Positions 14,893-22,624 of a stretch of DNA of 39,168 bases are shown in pieces (within the stretch, counting starts at the first letter, position 1; the number at the start of each line of letters is the position of its first letter). The notes under the pieces were generated by a model that saw nothing but the letters and a program-made list of their open reading frames with translations, had not been told where the DNA came from and did no database searches. Position numbers and translations under genes: made by a program. The stretch comes from a virus. The DNA is taken from positions 1-39,168 of the IMG/VR virus record IMGVR_UViG_3300021425_000076, one strand, 5' to 3'.

Positions 14893-16858
14893 GAATAAAG
14901 ACATTAACATTCGTCTAAACGCTAAGGACCGCGCCTCTGGCGTGTTCGCAAAGGTGGGACGAAGTGTAGGCGCGTTTGAACGCCGCGTGATGGGTGCGGG
15001 CATGAATATCGCCGCATTGCCTGCGGCACTGGGCGCGGCCGGGCTCATCACGTTTTTGTCAAAATCTGTTGCTGCCGCTGCTGAGCAGGAAAAGGCCGAG
15101 CGGGGGTTGGCTGCGGCGATTCGTTTGGTGGGCGACGATAGCCGTGAATCACTGGACGACCTCAAGGCGTTCGCTTCTGGAATCCAACAGGTAACGACGC
15201 TTGGCGATGAGGCTGTCTTGCAGCTTATGTCGTTGGGCGCTACATCGGGCCAGCTTGCTGGTCGAGACTTAAAGCGCGCCACGACTGCGGCTATCGGTCT
15301 TGCAAAGGCGTTTGGCATTGATACGGTTGCAGCGATGCGGCTGGTGGCGCGTGCTGCGGTGGGTGATACCGCGCAGCTAAAACGCTACGGCATCATGATT
15401 GAGCAGACGTTGCCGGTGCAGGAAAAATTTAACGCTTTGCTTCGCATCGGCGAGCGGAACTTTGCGCTTGCGACCGACGAGGTGAATACACTTTCGGGCG
15501 GCATTCAGCAGCTTAAAAACGCGCTCGGCGACACGATGGAAATCATCGGCGGTGTTGCTGGGGGCGGTGAGGATAATTGGTTTGCGCGGCAGGCGCAAGG
15601 CGTGTCTGCCCTGAACTCGGCACTGGCCGACACGGACAGCAATCTAAACAGTTTTACCGACCAACTCGGCGACCTGTACGACGCATCGAAATACCTTCCC
15701 GGCATAACGATGCTCATGGGGTTCGCCAACAAACTTGGCGACTTCATCGGGACCAAGCTAACGGAGGACCAGTTAAATCTTGCGCCGTCGCGGGAGTCTG
15801 TTGCGGCGTTTCGGCAGATGGTTGACGATCAAGAACGCGCCGTTCTACTTGGCCAAAACCTTAGCGAACTACAAGCAGACCGCGAGGCGTCGGCAAAACG
15901 TCAGGCAGAAATAGGCGCGGTTATTAACGCCGAACTCAAAGAATCGCTTGATCGGCAGTTGAAGAAGTCTGATGAGGCCGCGAACAAAGAACGCCAGCGG
16001 TTAGACACGGTTGAGTTGGTGTTGGCCCGTTATCGGGAACTGTACGTGGCAATGTCCGGAGCGACGCGCGAGCAGGGCGTGCAAATTGAGCAGCAACTTG
16101 ACGGACTTCGCCGGATTTACTTTGAGCAGAAACGCGCCTTGCTCGAATCTGAGTTTGGGGCCGACCCCGCAAGTGCGTCACGCCGCGCCATTGAGGCGGA
16201 GTCGCTACGCCAAAAGCTCGACCTTGCCGCTGCCGGTGACTTCTCGGCAGAAATCAGCGCTGCGCTAGAGTCATTCACGTCATCGTTTGGTTCTCGTGTT
16301 GATGCTCTTGAGCGATTGCGACTGTCTGACGCGCCAGAAGATGTACGTAGGGACGCAGGGGCGTTGTCGGTGCTGCTGCAAGGCATGGAGGATGTTTTGC
16401 GTGATCAGGCACGTGAAGATGTGCTGCGAAACCAAAATGACAGAATTAAGGCATTCATCCAAACACCTATCGAGTCGGCTATCGAGTCGATTGGACGCAC
16501 AGCCGATGATGCTCGCCGAATTATCGACGGTCAGTTGAACGCTGGCGTAATCAACGCAAAAGAAGCTGCGGCGAAAATCGCAGCGATTGAAAAGACGCGT
16601 GACAAGCGAATCGCGGACGCGCGTTCGTCCGGTTCGCGCGCTGCGGAAGCCTTGCCCGACCTTATCAGTGGTCGCCTATTAACCGGCATGACAGCAGCTT
16701 TCCGTTCCGGCCAACAACGCGCCAACCCAAACAAGGGCGTTGAGGACCGAATCGAAACGGGCAACCGGCTTACCAAGGAAATGATTAGGACCATGCAGGA
16801 CATGCGCGACGTTCTGCGTTCTGGGCGCAATCCGCTTATTCGCGTGGGGAGCATTTAA
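14885..16858 (+). CDS. Tape measure protein
   Basis: 657 aa. It begins with a short basic segment, then a small and hydrophobic stretch (GAGMNIAALPAALGAAGLIT, about 38-57), followed by long helical, alanine and charge-rich sequence (REASAKRQAEIGAVINAELK, DRQLKKSDEAANKERQRL). Gene position right after the chaperone pair and length confirm the tape measure. At the usual 1.5 angstrom per residue this predicts a tail of about 100 nm. The end IRTMQDMRDVLRSGRNPLIRV probably binds the tail tip. Confidence 0.92.
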   Translation: MAKNKDINIRLNAKDRASGVFAKVGRSVGAFERRVMGAGMNIAALPAALGAAGLITFLSKSVAAAAEQEKAERGLAAAIRLVGDDSRESLDDLKAFASGIQQVTTLGDEAVLQLMSLGATSGQLAGRDLKRATTAAIGLAKAFGIDTVAAMRLVARAAVGDTAQLKRYGIMIEQTLPVQEKFNALLRIGERNFALATDEVNTLSGGIQQLKNALGDTMEIIGGVAGGGEDNWFARQAQGVSALNSALADTDSNLNSFTDQLGDLYDASKYLPGITMLMGFANKLGDFIGTKLTEDQLNLAPSRESVAAFRQMVDDQERAVLLGQNLSELQADREASAKRQAEIGAVINAELKESLDRQLKKSDEAANKERQRLDTVELVLARYRELYVAMSGATREQGVQIEQQLDGLRRIYFEQKRALLESEFGADPASASRRAIEAESLRQKLDLAAAGDFSAEISAALESFTSSFGSRVDALERLRLSDAPEDVRRDAGALSVLLQGMEDVLRDQAREDVLRNQNDRIKAFIQTPIESAIESIGRTADDARRIIDGQLNAGVINAKEAAAKIAAIEKTRDKRIADARSSGSRAAEALPDLISGRLLTGMTAAFRSGQQRANPNKGVEDRIETGNRLTKEMIRTMQDMRDVLRSGRNPLIRVGSI

Positions 16859-17781
16859 TGGCAGCGGAGGCAACAGAAAAATGGAGTGGTCGCAGTCTCG
16901 ACAAGACTGTTGACAACTGGACGGCTACGCGCGTGTTTCAGGTTAAGGGCGCTTCAACGATTACGGCGGCGCTCGCGTCTTCCGTAAACACTGGCGGCGT
17001 GCTTCCCGTGCTAAACAGTGCGCATCCCGACAACTCGCGTCTCAAGTGCAAGAGTATTTCCCCGACATCACAAGGCCCGACGTTTTGGGAAATCCGATAC
17101 ACCTACGAAATCCCCGAAGATGGCGATGAGCATGTTGGCAAGGGGGCGGCGTATGAAGAAAACGCCGACCCGCTTTTGCAGCCTCCCGTTATTTCGTGGA
17201 GCGACGTAAGCGCAACGGAGGAAATTGAGTCTGACCGTGACGGCAACGCGATACTTGTATCGTCGCGCCGACCGCCCGCGCAGCAGGTGAACAAGCGCGT
17301 CACGTGGAAGGAACTGTCCATCACGCGCCCTGAGCCGTTCTTCGATATCGTGAAATCGAACACGTACACCGACACGGTTAACAGCGTGGCTTTCCCGCTA
17401 AAGGGCGGCGGCACGGTCAATGCTGGCGAGATGTACTGTGTGTCAATTCTCCCCGCGACTGATTACAGCCCCGATGCGTTATTCATTCTGATGCGCTATC
17501 GGTTTTGGATTCGTTCGGGCGGGTTTCAGGCTCGATTCCTCGACCAAGACATCATGCAATACCTAAGCGGCGCGAGTGGTCAAACACCCGTCACCGATGA
17601 GTTTGGCACAGAGGTATCACAACCCCAATTGCTTGACGGTACAGGCGCGGTTTTGGGTTCGGGTGATACGGGCATCGGCGCGCCAACGGGCGGCACAGCA
17701 GAGACGACCGATTACGCGGTGTTTATGAATTACAACATCTACCCCGCTACGAACTTCGCAAACCTTCGACTGTTCAACTAG
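16858..17781 (+). CDS. Tail-tip structural protein candidate, unknown
   Basis: 307 aa, beta-rich, with no motif that I recognise. The first gene after the tape measure usually encodes a distal tail or hub protein. It contains VTWKELSITRPEPFFDIVKS and a Gly/Thr-rich C-terminal stretch before TTDYAVFMNYNIYPATNF. Start overlaps the tape measure stop as TAATG. No lambda M/L/K/I/J-type motif (for example the NlpC/P60 or iron-sulfur part of gpL/gpK) is seen, so the tail tip appears unlike lambda. Confidence 0.7.
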   Translation: MAAEATEKWSGRSLDKTVDNWTATRVFQVKGASTITAALASSVNTGGVLPVLNSAHPDNSRLKCKSISPTSQGPTFWEIRYTYEIPEDGDEHVGKGAAYEENADPLLQPPVISWSDVSATEEIESDRDGNAILVSSRRPPAQQVNKRVTWKELSITRPEPFFDIVKSNTYTDTVNSVAFPLKGGGTVNAGEMYCVSILPATDYSPDALFILMRYRFWIRSGGFQARFLDQDIMQYLSGASGQTPVTDEFGTEVSQPQLLDGTGAVLGSGDTGIGAPTGGTAETTDYAVFMNYNIYPATNFANLRLFN

Positions 17782-17783
17782 CT

Positions 17784-18308
17784 ATGCCTGATGAAATCTT
17801 CGGATTAGACGCCGCGTCCCTTGCCAAGCTGAAGCGCATGGCTGCGTGGTTTGAGACGTTCAACGGCCCCGGCGTTACTAATTCGCCGTTTGGCCCATCG
17901 TCTGCCTCGCAGCGTGGCGGTTCGCCGTTTAATGCGCGTTCGCCGATCCGATGGTTTGGCATTGACTCAAGCAGTGCGACGGCAACGGTGGACACCAACG
18001 GCAACGCTGTTAAGTGGACCTACACCGTCACCGAAAAATACAAGGCGACAGCGGGCTACGGTGGGTGGTCAACCAAGACGGGCGGCTACACGGGGACGGC
18101 GTACAACTCGGCAGAGGAAGGCAACGACGGCAGCGGCAGGCAAATGAACGGCGTAGACCATGACGGCACGGATTACCCCGCGACGGTGCAGATGTATCCG
18201 CTTCAAAATGGCGCGGTGATTCCCGGCGTGTTGATTTACACCGCGACGGGGACGGCAGAGGTGTGGTTGATGCCGTTCGGTTTGGGTGAGGACGGCACAT
18301 GCTCCTAA
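17784..18308 (+). CDS. Tail-associated protein, unknown
   Basis: 174 aa, not recognised. An N-terminal helix (LAKLKRMAAWFETFNGPGV) is followed by an aromatic, Gly/Thr-rich beta region (GGWSTKTGGYTGTAYN, YPATVQMYPLQNGAVIPG). This helix-then-beta pattern suggests a tail-tip attachment helix with a small fibre-like domain. It lies two bases after the previous stop and overlaps the next gene by 10 bases, so the three genes 16858-19486 form one unit. No clear RBS is seen, so it may be translated by coupling. Confidence 0.65.
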   Translation: MPDEIFGLDAASLAKLKRMAAWFETFNGPGVTNSPFGPSSASQRGGSPFNARSPIRWFGIDSSSATATVDTNGNAVKWTYTVTEKYKATAGYGGWSTKTGGYTGTAYNSAEEGNDGSGRQMNGVDHDGTDYPATVQMYPLQNGAVIPGVLIYTATGTAEVWLMPFGLGEDGTCS

Positions 18309-19486
18309 CCCCTTCCAACTTTCACCGCGCGGGTGGCTTTGCTTCGTGGATGCATTTGTGTTGCTGCCAAAATACATGCACGCGAACCACGCTTGATATC
18401 GGCCTAAACAATGGCGGGCTGTGGATTGCGGATTACAGCACCACAGCCAAGCAGGGGAAGATAGACGCATCGACACTAGTGACAACCACTGCGTGGGCTG
18501 AGGATGTTTTTGGCCACGGCATTGAAAAAGGCATCCGGGTTGGATACGGTGGCACGGATGCGTATTACCTTACGCAAAGCCCCGCAACCACCACGTTTGG
18601 AAACATCGTGGCTGTTGATACATCCAGTGCTTTAGCGAGGTGGGGAAAATTCGGGACCGGAGTGGGTTACTTCACAACAGGCGGAAAACCGTCGTCGGCT
18701 GGTGTTGCCGTTGGCGGCAACGACTATCGATTGTTAAGCACAAGGCGATCCGCGCTATACGCCCTTGATTCTTCGACGGGCGCGGAAATTGATGTCCACT
18801 TACTTAACGCTCTTGGCGGCTCCCTTCACTGCGGGGACGTGGAGACGGATGGCTATTGGCATTACTTTTCAACCGTGTGGCCCGCGAGTGGTGGAGCATC
18901 AACCGGCCTGATTCTGCTGTGCCGGGTATGGTTCGATGTGGGAACCCAATCATTTACGCAGGCCGTCGGTGGCGCGTGGGGCGGCACTTTGGGTGACCCC
19001 GCTGGGCGATACGCTAATGATTTGGGTGGTCCCGGTGGCGGCGGTGAAGCAATCTATCGCCTTCGACTTGCCAGCACATCAACGCTCTATGCAACCTGTT
19101 CAGCGGTAACGGGTGCGACCATTCTGAAGATAGCCACGTCGGACGGAAGCCTGCGAGCCTCCGCAAACCCCGGATACTCCGTGATTGCTGGCAACACAAG
19201 CGGATGCGTCCCGTTGGCGGTAAGCGGATCGGCAGTTTACGCGGGCGGATCACTGAACACGTCCGGAAATACTTACGAGGTTGTGTGGTCATACTCCACC
19301 GATTTGTCAACGCAGAACTGGGCGCTTGAGCTAAACAAGGTGACCGGCAAAAACAACCCCGCATGCCTCGGCCTAGAACTGAGTGGTGGATACCTTTACG
19401 CGGTGGTGCAATGCCCGACACAAGAGGGATACGTGACGATTCTAAAAATCGACCCGAGCGATGGCTCCATAGTGGCGCAGGCTTAG
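18299..19486 (+). CDS. Putative receptor-binding protein with beta-propeller-like repeats
   Basis: 395 aa. The body shows repeated blade-like units: short strands with YALDSSTGAEI, TILKIATSDGSLRASA, and TILKIDPSDGSIVAQA, the D-x-x-G/T-G-x-I pattern of PQQ/WD-type propellers. A cysteine cluster lies near the N-terminus (MHLCCCQNTCTRTT, about 18-31). Last of the tail genes, it is the best candidate for host receptor or glycan binding. The propeller is inferred from the repeated units. Confidence 0.6.
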   Translation: MLLTPSNFHRAGGFASWMHLCCCQNTCTRTTLDIGLNNGGLWIADYSTTAKQGKIDASTLVTTTAWAEDVFGHGIEKGIRVGYGGTDAYYLTQSPATTTFGNIVAVDTSSALARWGKFGTGVGYFTTGGKPSSAGVAVGGNDYRLLSTRRSALYALDSSTGAEIDVHLLNALGGSLHCGDVETDGYWHYFSTVWPASGGASTGLILLCRVWFDVGTQSFTQAVGGAWGGTLGDPAGRYANDLGGPGGGGEAIYRLRLASTSTLYATCSAVTGATILKIATSDGSLRASANPGYSVIAGNTSGCVPLAVSGSAVYAGGSLNTSGNTYEVVWSYSTDLSTQNWALELNKVTGKNNPACLGLELSGGYLYAVVQCPTQEGYVTILKIDPSDGSIVAQA

Positions 19487-19794
19487 CGCCGCAGCCCACA
19501 GACACGCCCCCTACGCCGTCCATCCTGCGCCCCGGTGATGTGTTGTCCTACGCAATCAAAGCCGTCACAGGCAAGCCATCGGCGACCTGCGGACCTTGCG
19601 CGGCTCACGTGCGAGAGATGAACCAACGCGGCTGGTTGTGGTGCTTGCGTAACCGCGAAACCGTCGCTGGATGGTTGGTTGAAGGCGCGAAGCGGCGCGG
19701 GCATGAAATCGACAAGGGCGCTGCGTTGGAATTGCTGGCGGTGGCGGTGAAGGAACTCAAACAGCGGAGGCGAGGGGATGGCGCGAATACCTGA
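19411..19794 (+). CDS. Small CxxC protein after the tail genes, unknown
   Basis: 127 aa from ATG 19411 (GGTGG about 7 bases before). The start is uncertain: an earlier ATG (19363) and a later GTG (19540) are in frame. The convincing part begins at GDVLSYAIKAVTGKPSATCG, then CGPCAAHVREMNQRGW, a GC.xR...LN-type pattern seen in small phage proteins, and a helical KRRGHEIDKGAALELLAVAV end. The N-terminal 25 residues lie over the end of the upstream gene. Function unknown. Confidence 0.55.
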   Translation: MPDTRGIRDDSKNRPERWLHSGAGLAPQPTDTPPTPSILRPGDVLSYAIKAVTGKPSATCGPCAAHVREMNQRGWLWCLRNRETVAGWLVEGAKRRGHEIDKGAALELLAVAVKELKQRRRGDGANT

Positions 19795-20083
19795 ACGTGT
19801 GATTATCTGCGAGTGGGAAGTTCCTTTGCGGCACTACCCGCCAGAGATTGACGGCCCAGACTTCGGCGATTGGCGGTTTTTTCCGTCGCCGGAAATTCGC
19901 GTTAACAGGAAGCTCGACCGCTTCACGACAGCACAAACGATCCTGCACGAATCTATCCACGCTATCAGCGACATGCACGGGTTGGAATTGACCGAGGCGC
20001 ACGTGCGTACGCTTGAACAGTGCGTGTCGTCCTGGCTGCGCAACAATCCTTCACTTGCGCGAACACTGATAAAGGGGAGTTGA
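19778..20083 (+). CDS. Small HExxH zinc-metallopeptidase-like protein
   Basis: 101 aa. The helix TAQTILHESIHAISDMHGLE (about 50-69) holds an HExxH zinc site, with a downstream glutamate in LTEAHVRTLE as a likely third ligand. This is a minimal form of the ImmA/IrrE/M48-like gluzincin core, frequent in phages and plasmids. The protein ends SWLRNNPSLARTLI. An RBS (GGAGG near 19766) precedes the ATG. It closes the late operon, directly before a strong terminator. No lysis domain is attached. Substrate is unknown. Confidence 0.68.
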   Translation: MARIPERVIICEWEVPLRHYPPEIDGPDFGDWRFFPSPEIRVNRKLDRFTTAQTILHESIHAISDMHGLELTEAHVRTLEQCVSSWLRNNPSLARTLIKGS

Positions 20084-20144
20084 CTAAAAAAGGAATGGAT
20101 TAACAACGGTTCAAACAACAGACTAACAGCCCGTCCATTCCCGG

Positions 20145-20179
20145 CCCCCGTCATGCTTTATGTGTGGCGGGGGTTTTTT
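20145..20179 (+). terminator. Rho-independent terminator of the late operon
   Basis: Stem CCCCCG (20145-20150) with CGGGGG (20168-20173), a loop holding an inner CAT/ATG pairing, then TTTTTT (20174-20179). It reads on the plus strand and ends the structural-gene transcript. It overlaps the 3' end of the convergent minus-strand gene (stop at 20158), whose own strand has no T-run here. Confidence 0.9.
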
Positions 20180-20367
20180 GTGCGCAGGTGGTCGGGCAGT
20201 TCTCCCGGCGTCCACGCCTCCGCGACCTGCCGCCGTATCAGCACCCTGCCGCACAGCGTATTGGTGGACGGTATCACGCCGTCGTTGACGTGCTTGCTGA
20301 TGCACTGGCGCGTTACGCCGTGGAGGTCGGCCATGCCGGGGATGGTGTAGTAGGGGACGGGGTTCAT
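20158..20367 (-). CDS. Small helix-turn-helix DNA-binding protein
   Basis: 69 aa. The pattern MADLHGVTRQCISKHVNDGV, then NTLCGRVLIRRQVAEAW, is a MerR/excisionase-type winged helix: a first helix for the site, a recognition helix and an R-x-x-V-x-x-W wing. It may be a Cox/Xis-like or regulatory protein; no integrase is present, so a regulatory role is more likely. It overlaps the upstream minus-strand gene by 4 bases (ATGA). Confidence 0.7.
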   Translation of the reverse strand: MNPVPYYTIPGMADLHGVTRQCISKHVNDGVIPSTNTLCGRVLIRRQVAEAWTPGELPDHLRTKNPRHT

Positions 20368-20621
20368 GCGTTGGCCAATCGGTGGGCTTGGAGTACGTCA
20401 CTGGCTGCACGGCGAGAGGCGAACCACGTCCCGCGATGTATCAGCATTGGCGCGACGATTGACGCATCGGCACCACGCACGGTCTTGGACCGCACCGCGT
20501 CGCCAAAACCGTCACAATGCGGGCAAAGTTCTTCCGCCGGCTCGTCGTCGGCGCGTAGAAGGTCCGCCCATCCGCTGCCGTCGCAGTGCTTGCAATCGTC
20601 AATGTAGTAGATGCGTTTCAT
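20364..20621 (-). CDS. Small zinc-binding protein with two CxxCxGxG-like motifs
   Basis: 85 aa. CKHCDGSGW and CPHCDGFGD (about 10-18 and 33-41) resemble half of the DnaJ-type zinc domain and probably bind one zinc. The C-terminus GTWFASRRAASDVLQAHRLA is a helix. RBS AAAGGA lies about 7 bases upstream on the minus strand. It is coupled to the HTH gene by ATGA. Such short proteins are common in phage early regions; the function is unknown. Confidence 0.72.
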   Translation of the reverse strand: MKRIYYIDDCKHCDGSGWADLLRADDEPAEELCPHCDGFGDAVRSKTVRGADASIVAPMLIHRGTWFASRRAASDVLQAHRLANA

Positions 20622-20664
20622 CGTGCTATCCTTTCTGCCTGTGTGTGGGGTGGGGCGGAGGGCG

Positions 20665-20898
20665 TCAGCTAATGTTGCAGTCGCACCCGTAAGCGTCGGC
20701 GGTTTGGTTAATGGTCACAACAGCTTCGGCCCACGTCTCGCCAGCGAATCGCTCATAGCCTTCATGGTCTACAAAAAACCACGTGGCGGGCTTGCGGCGG
20801 TCGTGCCAGAAATACCACTTCAAACGCTCGCCGGTTTCGCGGTACTTCAGAGAAAAGCCCGTCCGCTTGCTAATCATGTTGTCGGTGGTGGTCATCAT
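20665..20898 (-). CDS. Small protein on the minus strand, unknown
   Basis: 77 aa (or 76 from the second ATG). Aromatic-rich: GFSLKYRETGERLKWYFW and PATWFFVDHEGYERFAGETW. It ends ADAYGCDCNIS. Not recognised. An AAGG lies about 11 bases before the start. It follows the 74-aa gene in the same leftward unit, separated by a UUCG hairpin. Confidence 0.6.
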   Translation of the reverse strand: MMTTTDNMISKRTGFSLKYRETGERLKWYFWHDRRKPATWFFVDHEGYERFAGETWAEAVVTINQTADAYGCDCNIS

Positions 20899-20941
20899 GG
20901 ATGTGTTGCCTTCGTTGGTGGTTTCGAGGCCAAATCCGCTG

Positions 20942-20955
20942 GCCCCCGAAGGGGC
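20942..20955 (-). other. UUCG tetraloop hairpin between two minus-strand genes
   Basis: On the minus strand the bases read GCCCC-TTCG-GGGGC, a perfect 5-bp stem closed on a UUCG loop, among the most stable RNA tetraloops. There is no T-run after it, so it is more likely an mRNA stabiliser or processing barrier than a terminator. Confidence 0.55.
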
Positions 20956-20974
20956 TGGCGGACGGGGCGTCGGT

Positions 20975-21199
20975 TCAGGCCGTGGCCATTTCCGCGGCGC
21001 GGTCGAGAATATCCATCAGCAGGTCAACCGCCTTGCCGCCGTGTCGGTTTTCGTACTCATTGAGGAGCCGAACGCGAACCATGCGTTTTTCAGGCGAGCG
21101 CAACTCCCACGGCCCGTTCAGTTCGCGAAGGGCCGCGAGGATTTGCTTGTCGTCGAGCGATTCGATTTTCTGGTTCAGTTTGATTTCGGCGGTCTTCAT
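20975..21199 (-). CDS. Small charged protein, first leftward gene, unknown
   Basis: 74 aa, starting MKTAEIKLNQKIESLDDKQI. Highly charged and helical (RSPEKRMVRVRLLNEYENRH). Start 21199 is preferred to 21235 because AAAGGA sits 8 bases before it, and the predicted promoter would place transcription start right at the longer version's ATG. It is the promoter-proximal gene of the leftward unit. Function unknown. Confidence 0.65.
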   Translation of the reverse strand: MKTAEIKLNQKIESLDDKQILAALRELNGPWELRSPEKRMVRVRLLNEYENRHGGKAVDLLMDILDRAAEMATA

Positions 21200-21242
21200 G
21201 GTTCTGGTCCTTTGGTTGGTGGTTGTGTTCATCACTGCCTAT

Positions 21243-21271
21243 ACAATATCGGCACTGTTGCGGTATGTAAA
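21243..21271 (-). promoter_or_regulatory. Sigma70-like promoter for the leftward genes
   Basis: Read on the minus strand: TTTACA (21271-21266), a 17-base spacer, and TATTGT (21248-21243). It lies just upstream of the 21199 start and leaves a leader of about 37 bases containing AAAGGA. It diverges from the Panacea gene promoter region. Confidence 0.55.
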
Positions 21272-21398
21272 CAGGGAAAAACAAAGAAAAGCAAAAATAA
21301 TGCAACAATATAGCCTGCGGTGAATACTTGACGATTCGCCGCAAAGCACGCGGTTTTGTTGTGGGTTTTGGGCGGTTTCCTCAATAGGTCGATTTTCC

Positions 21399-21475
21399 GC
21401 GACCGGAAAATGCAGCGACCGGGGAAAACCCCTTGACACGCACCATAGCTAAGACGTGGTAGTGGTATACTTTGA
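21399..21475 (+). promoter_or_regulatory. Promoter and repeat region upstream of the Panacea gene
   Basis: The 300-base divergent region 21236-21536 holds no gene. It contains a direct repeat GCGACCGG (21399-21406 and 21415-21422, 16 bases apart), each followed by an A-run, an imperfect TTTTCC/GGAAAA dyad around the first copy, a GGGG-AAAA-CCCC hairpin (21421-21432), a TTGACA at 21433-21438, and an extended -10 (TG-g-TATACT, 21463-21471). TTGACA and TATACT are 27 bases apart, so they are not one standard promoter. The repeats look like operator or activator sites. Confidence 0.45.
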
Positions 21476-21497
21476 AATGAGCCGCAAAACAACTTAA

Positions 21498-21514
21498 TTG
21501 TTGATTTTCAACAA
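21498..21514 (+). promoter_or_regulatory. Inverted repeat in the Panacea leader, possible operator
   Basis: TTGTTG (21498-21503) and CAACAA (21509-21514) form a perfect 6-bp dyad around ATTTT, placed between the extended -10 element and the RBS (AAAGGA, 21528-21533). Antitoxins often autoregulate by binding such dyads; the hairpin could also affect translation. Confidence 0.45.
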
Positions 21515-21543
21515 CTCGGCAAGCGAGAAAGGATATATGCGCC

Positions 21544-22293
21544 ATGACAATTATCGGTCGCACCAACCAATTTATTCTTAAAACTCTGTATTGGTTTGAT
21601 TTTTTAATCCGACAGTACATAATGAAAGAGGAACGAACAGGGAACCGCAGCGGGCCACGCCCCCTCCAGACAGGCAGAGTGACCGACATGGTTAGCGAAC
21701 CACGCAACCCGACCATTAGTGGTCTGGCTCCATTCAATCTCCCCCGCTTCAAGGCGGCGATGGGGTATTTGTCCGCTAAGTACGGGGCCGATCTGGACCC
21801 GTACCGGCTAGTAAAGTTTCACGTTCTCATTGATGCCCTACACGTCGTAAAACATGGCCGACCCATTATCGGCGGAAAGCTTGAGGCTTGGAAGTGGGGT
21901 CCGGTGTGTGGTCAATCGTATCGCACGGTGAGTGATTGGATTGAGGATCACGACCACTTTGGGGGGGAGCCTGGCGAAGTTCACGTCGTCGATCCGTCCG
22001 GAGGACAGCGATATCCAAGCGTTGAGGCTGATCACGGCATGGAACATTATGCCGACGAGTTCAGCCCCGTTGAACTTGAATCCATTGACACAGCATGGAA
22101 CGAGATTGGCAGAAAATCATTCAACGAATGTAAACACTACTTCCACGAGCCAAACGGCAGTTTTTTGGGCGCAGCTTGGAAGCAAGTACGCGAATCCAAG
22201 AAGGAAGAAATTGACTGGCGCGATGTGATCGCTGAATACGAACACTGGTTTAAGGCGGACTGCCGTATGGCAAAGCTCGCTGTGGCAATCTAG
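21544..22293 (+). CDS. Panacea / SocA-like antitoxin domain protein (DUF4065)
   Basis: 249 aa. Residues about 60-130 carry the DUF4065 pattern: MGYLSAKYGADLDPYRLVKF, then HVVKHGRPIIGGKLEAWKW and GPVCGQSYRTVSDW, equivalent to the k.LYl.d...l...G.pi.g..y.A...GPv core. The rest is acidic and helical. Panacea domains are antitoxins that neutralise diverse neighbouring toxins and occur in phages. The N-terminal 55 residues (aromatic, basic) are unusual, and internal ATGs at 21622 or 21688 could be the true start. AAAGGA is 10 bases before ATG 21544. The downstream gene starts one base after the stop. Confidence 0.75.
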   Translation: MTIIGRTNQFILKTLYWFDFLIRQYIMKEERTGNRSGPRPLQTGRVTDMVSEPRNPTISGLAPFNLPRFKAAMGYLSAKYGADLDPYRLVKFHVLIDALHVVKHGRPIIGGKLEAWKWGPVCGQSYRTVSDWIEDHDHFGGEPGEVHVVDPSGGQRYPSVEADHGMEHYADEFSPVELESIDTAWNEIGRKSFNECKHYFHEPNGSFLGAAWKQVRESKKEEIDWRDVIAEYEHWFKADCRMAKLAVAI

Positions 22294-22294
22294 C

Positions 22295-22558
22295 GTGGAC
22301 CACTTAGTGCGCGGGGGAATCTATAAAATATCTATCGACGGCAACGATGAAGCGGACAAGCATCCGCGTGTTGTAATTCTTGGGAATCAAGATTCCGACC
22401 AATGCCTAGTGATTCCGTGCTATAGCGCTGGTGGTGAGTGGGCAGAGGCTTGGATTAAAGAGCTTATGGGCGGCGGTATCCCTCCGAGTCAGACATCCCC
22501 CGTTGCTGGAAAGATGCCTTTAGGTTGTCCGCCACGTCCCCGTCAAGCACTAATCTGA
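22295..22558 (+). CDS. Possible toxin partner of the Panacea protein (PemK/MazF-like start)
   Basis: 87 aa from GTG, one base after the Panacea stop. The start LVRGGIYKISIDGNDEADKH and PRVVILGNQDSDQCLVIPCY resembles the R-G-x-I-Y...hPrVVl...v.v.p pattern of PemK/MazF-like RNase toxins. The second half (GIPPSQTSPVAGKMPLGCPP) does not continue that fold well, so the gene could be truncated or frameshifted, or a different small toxin. The pair order fits a two-gene toxin-antitoxin unit. Toxicity is inferred only. Confidence 0.5.
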   Translation: MDHLVRGGIYKISIDGNDEADKHPRVVILGNQDSDQCLVIPCYSAGGEWAEAWIKELMGGGIPPSQTSPVAGKMPLGCPPRPRQALI

Positions 22559-22624
22559 GATTTTTTGTATTTGCCACAAACATAGTGTAGCTCCACTGTT
22601 ATATAGCATAGTAGGGCGCATGTA

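Noticed and set aside
18299-18400. Metal-binding domain in the receptor-binding candidate (CCC..C)
   Set aside because: The cysteines are too close to one another for a known zinc motif, so it is reported only as a feature of the protein.
20158-20367. Excisionase of an integrated prophage
   Set aside because: The HTH fits, but no integrase or attachment site was seen, so only a DNA-binding role is claimed.
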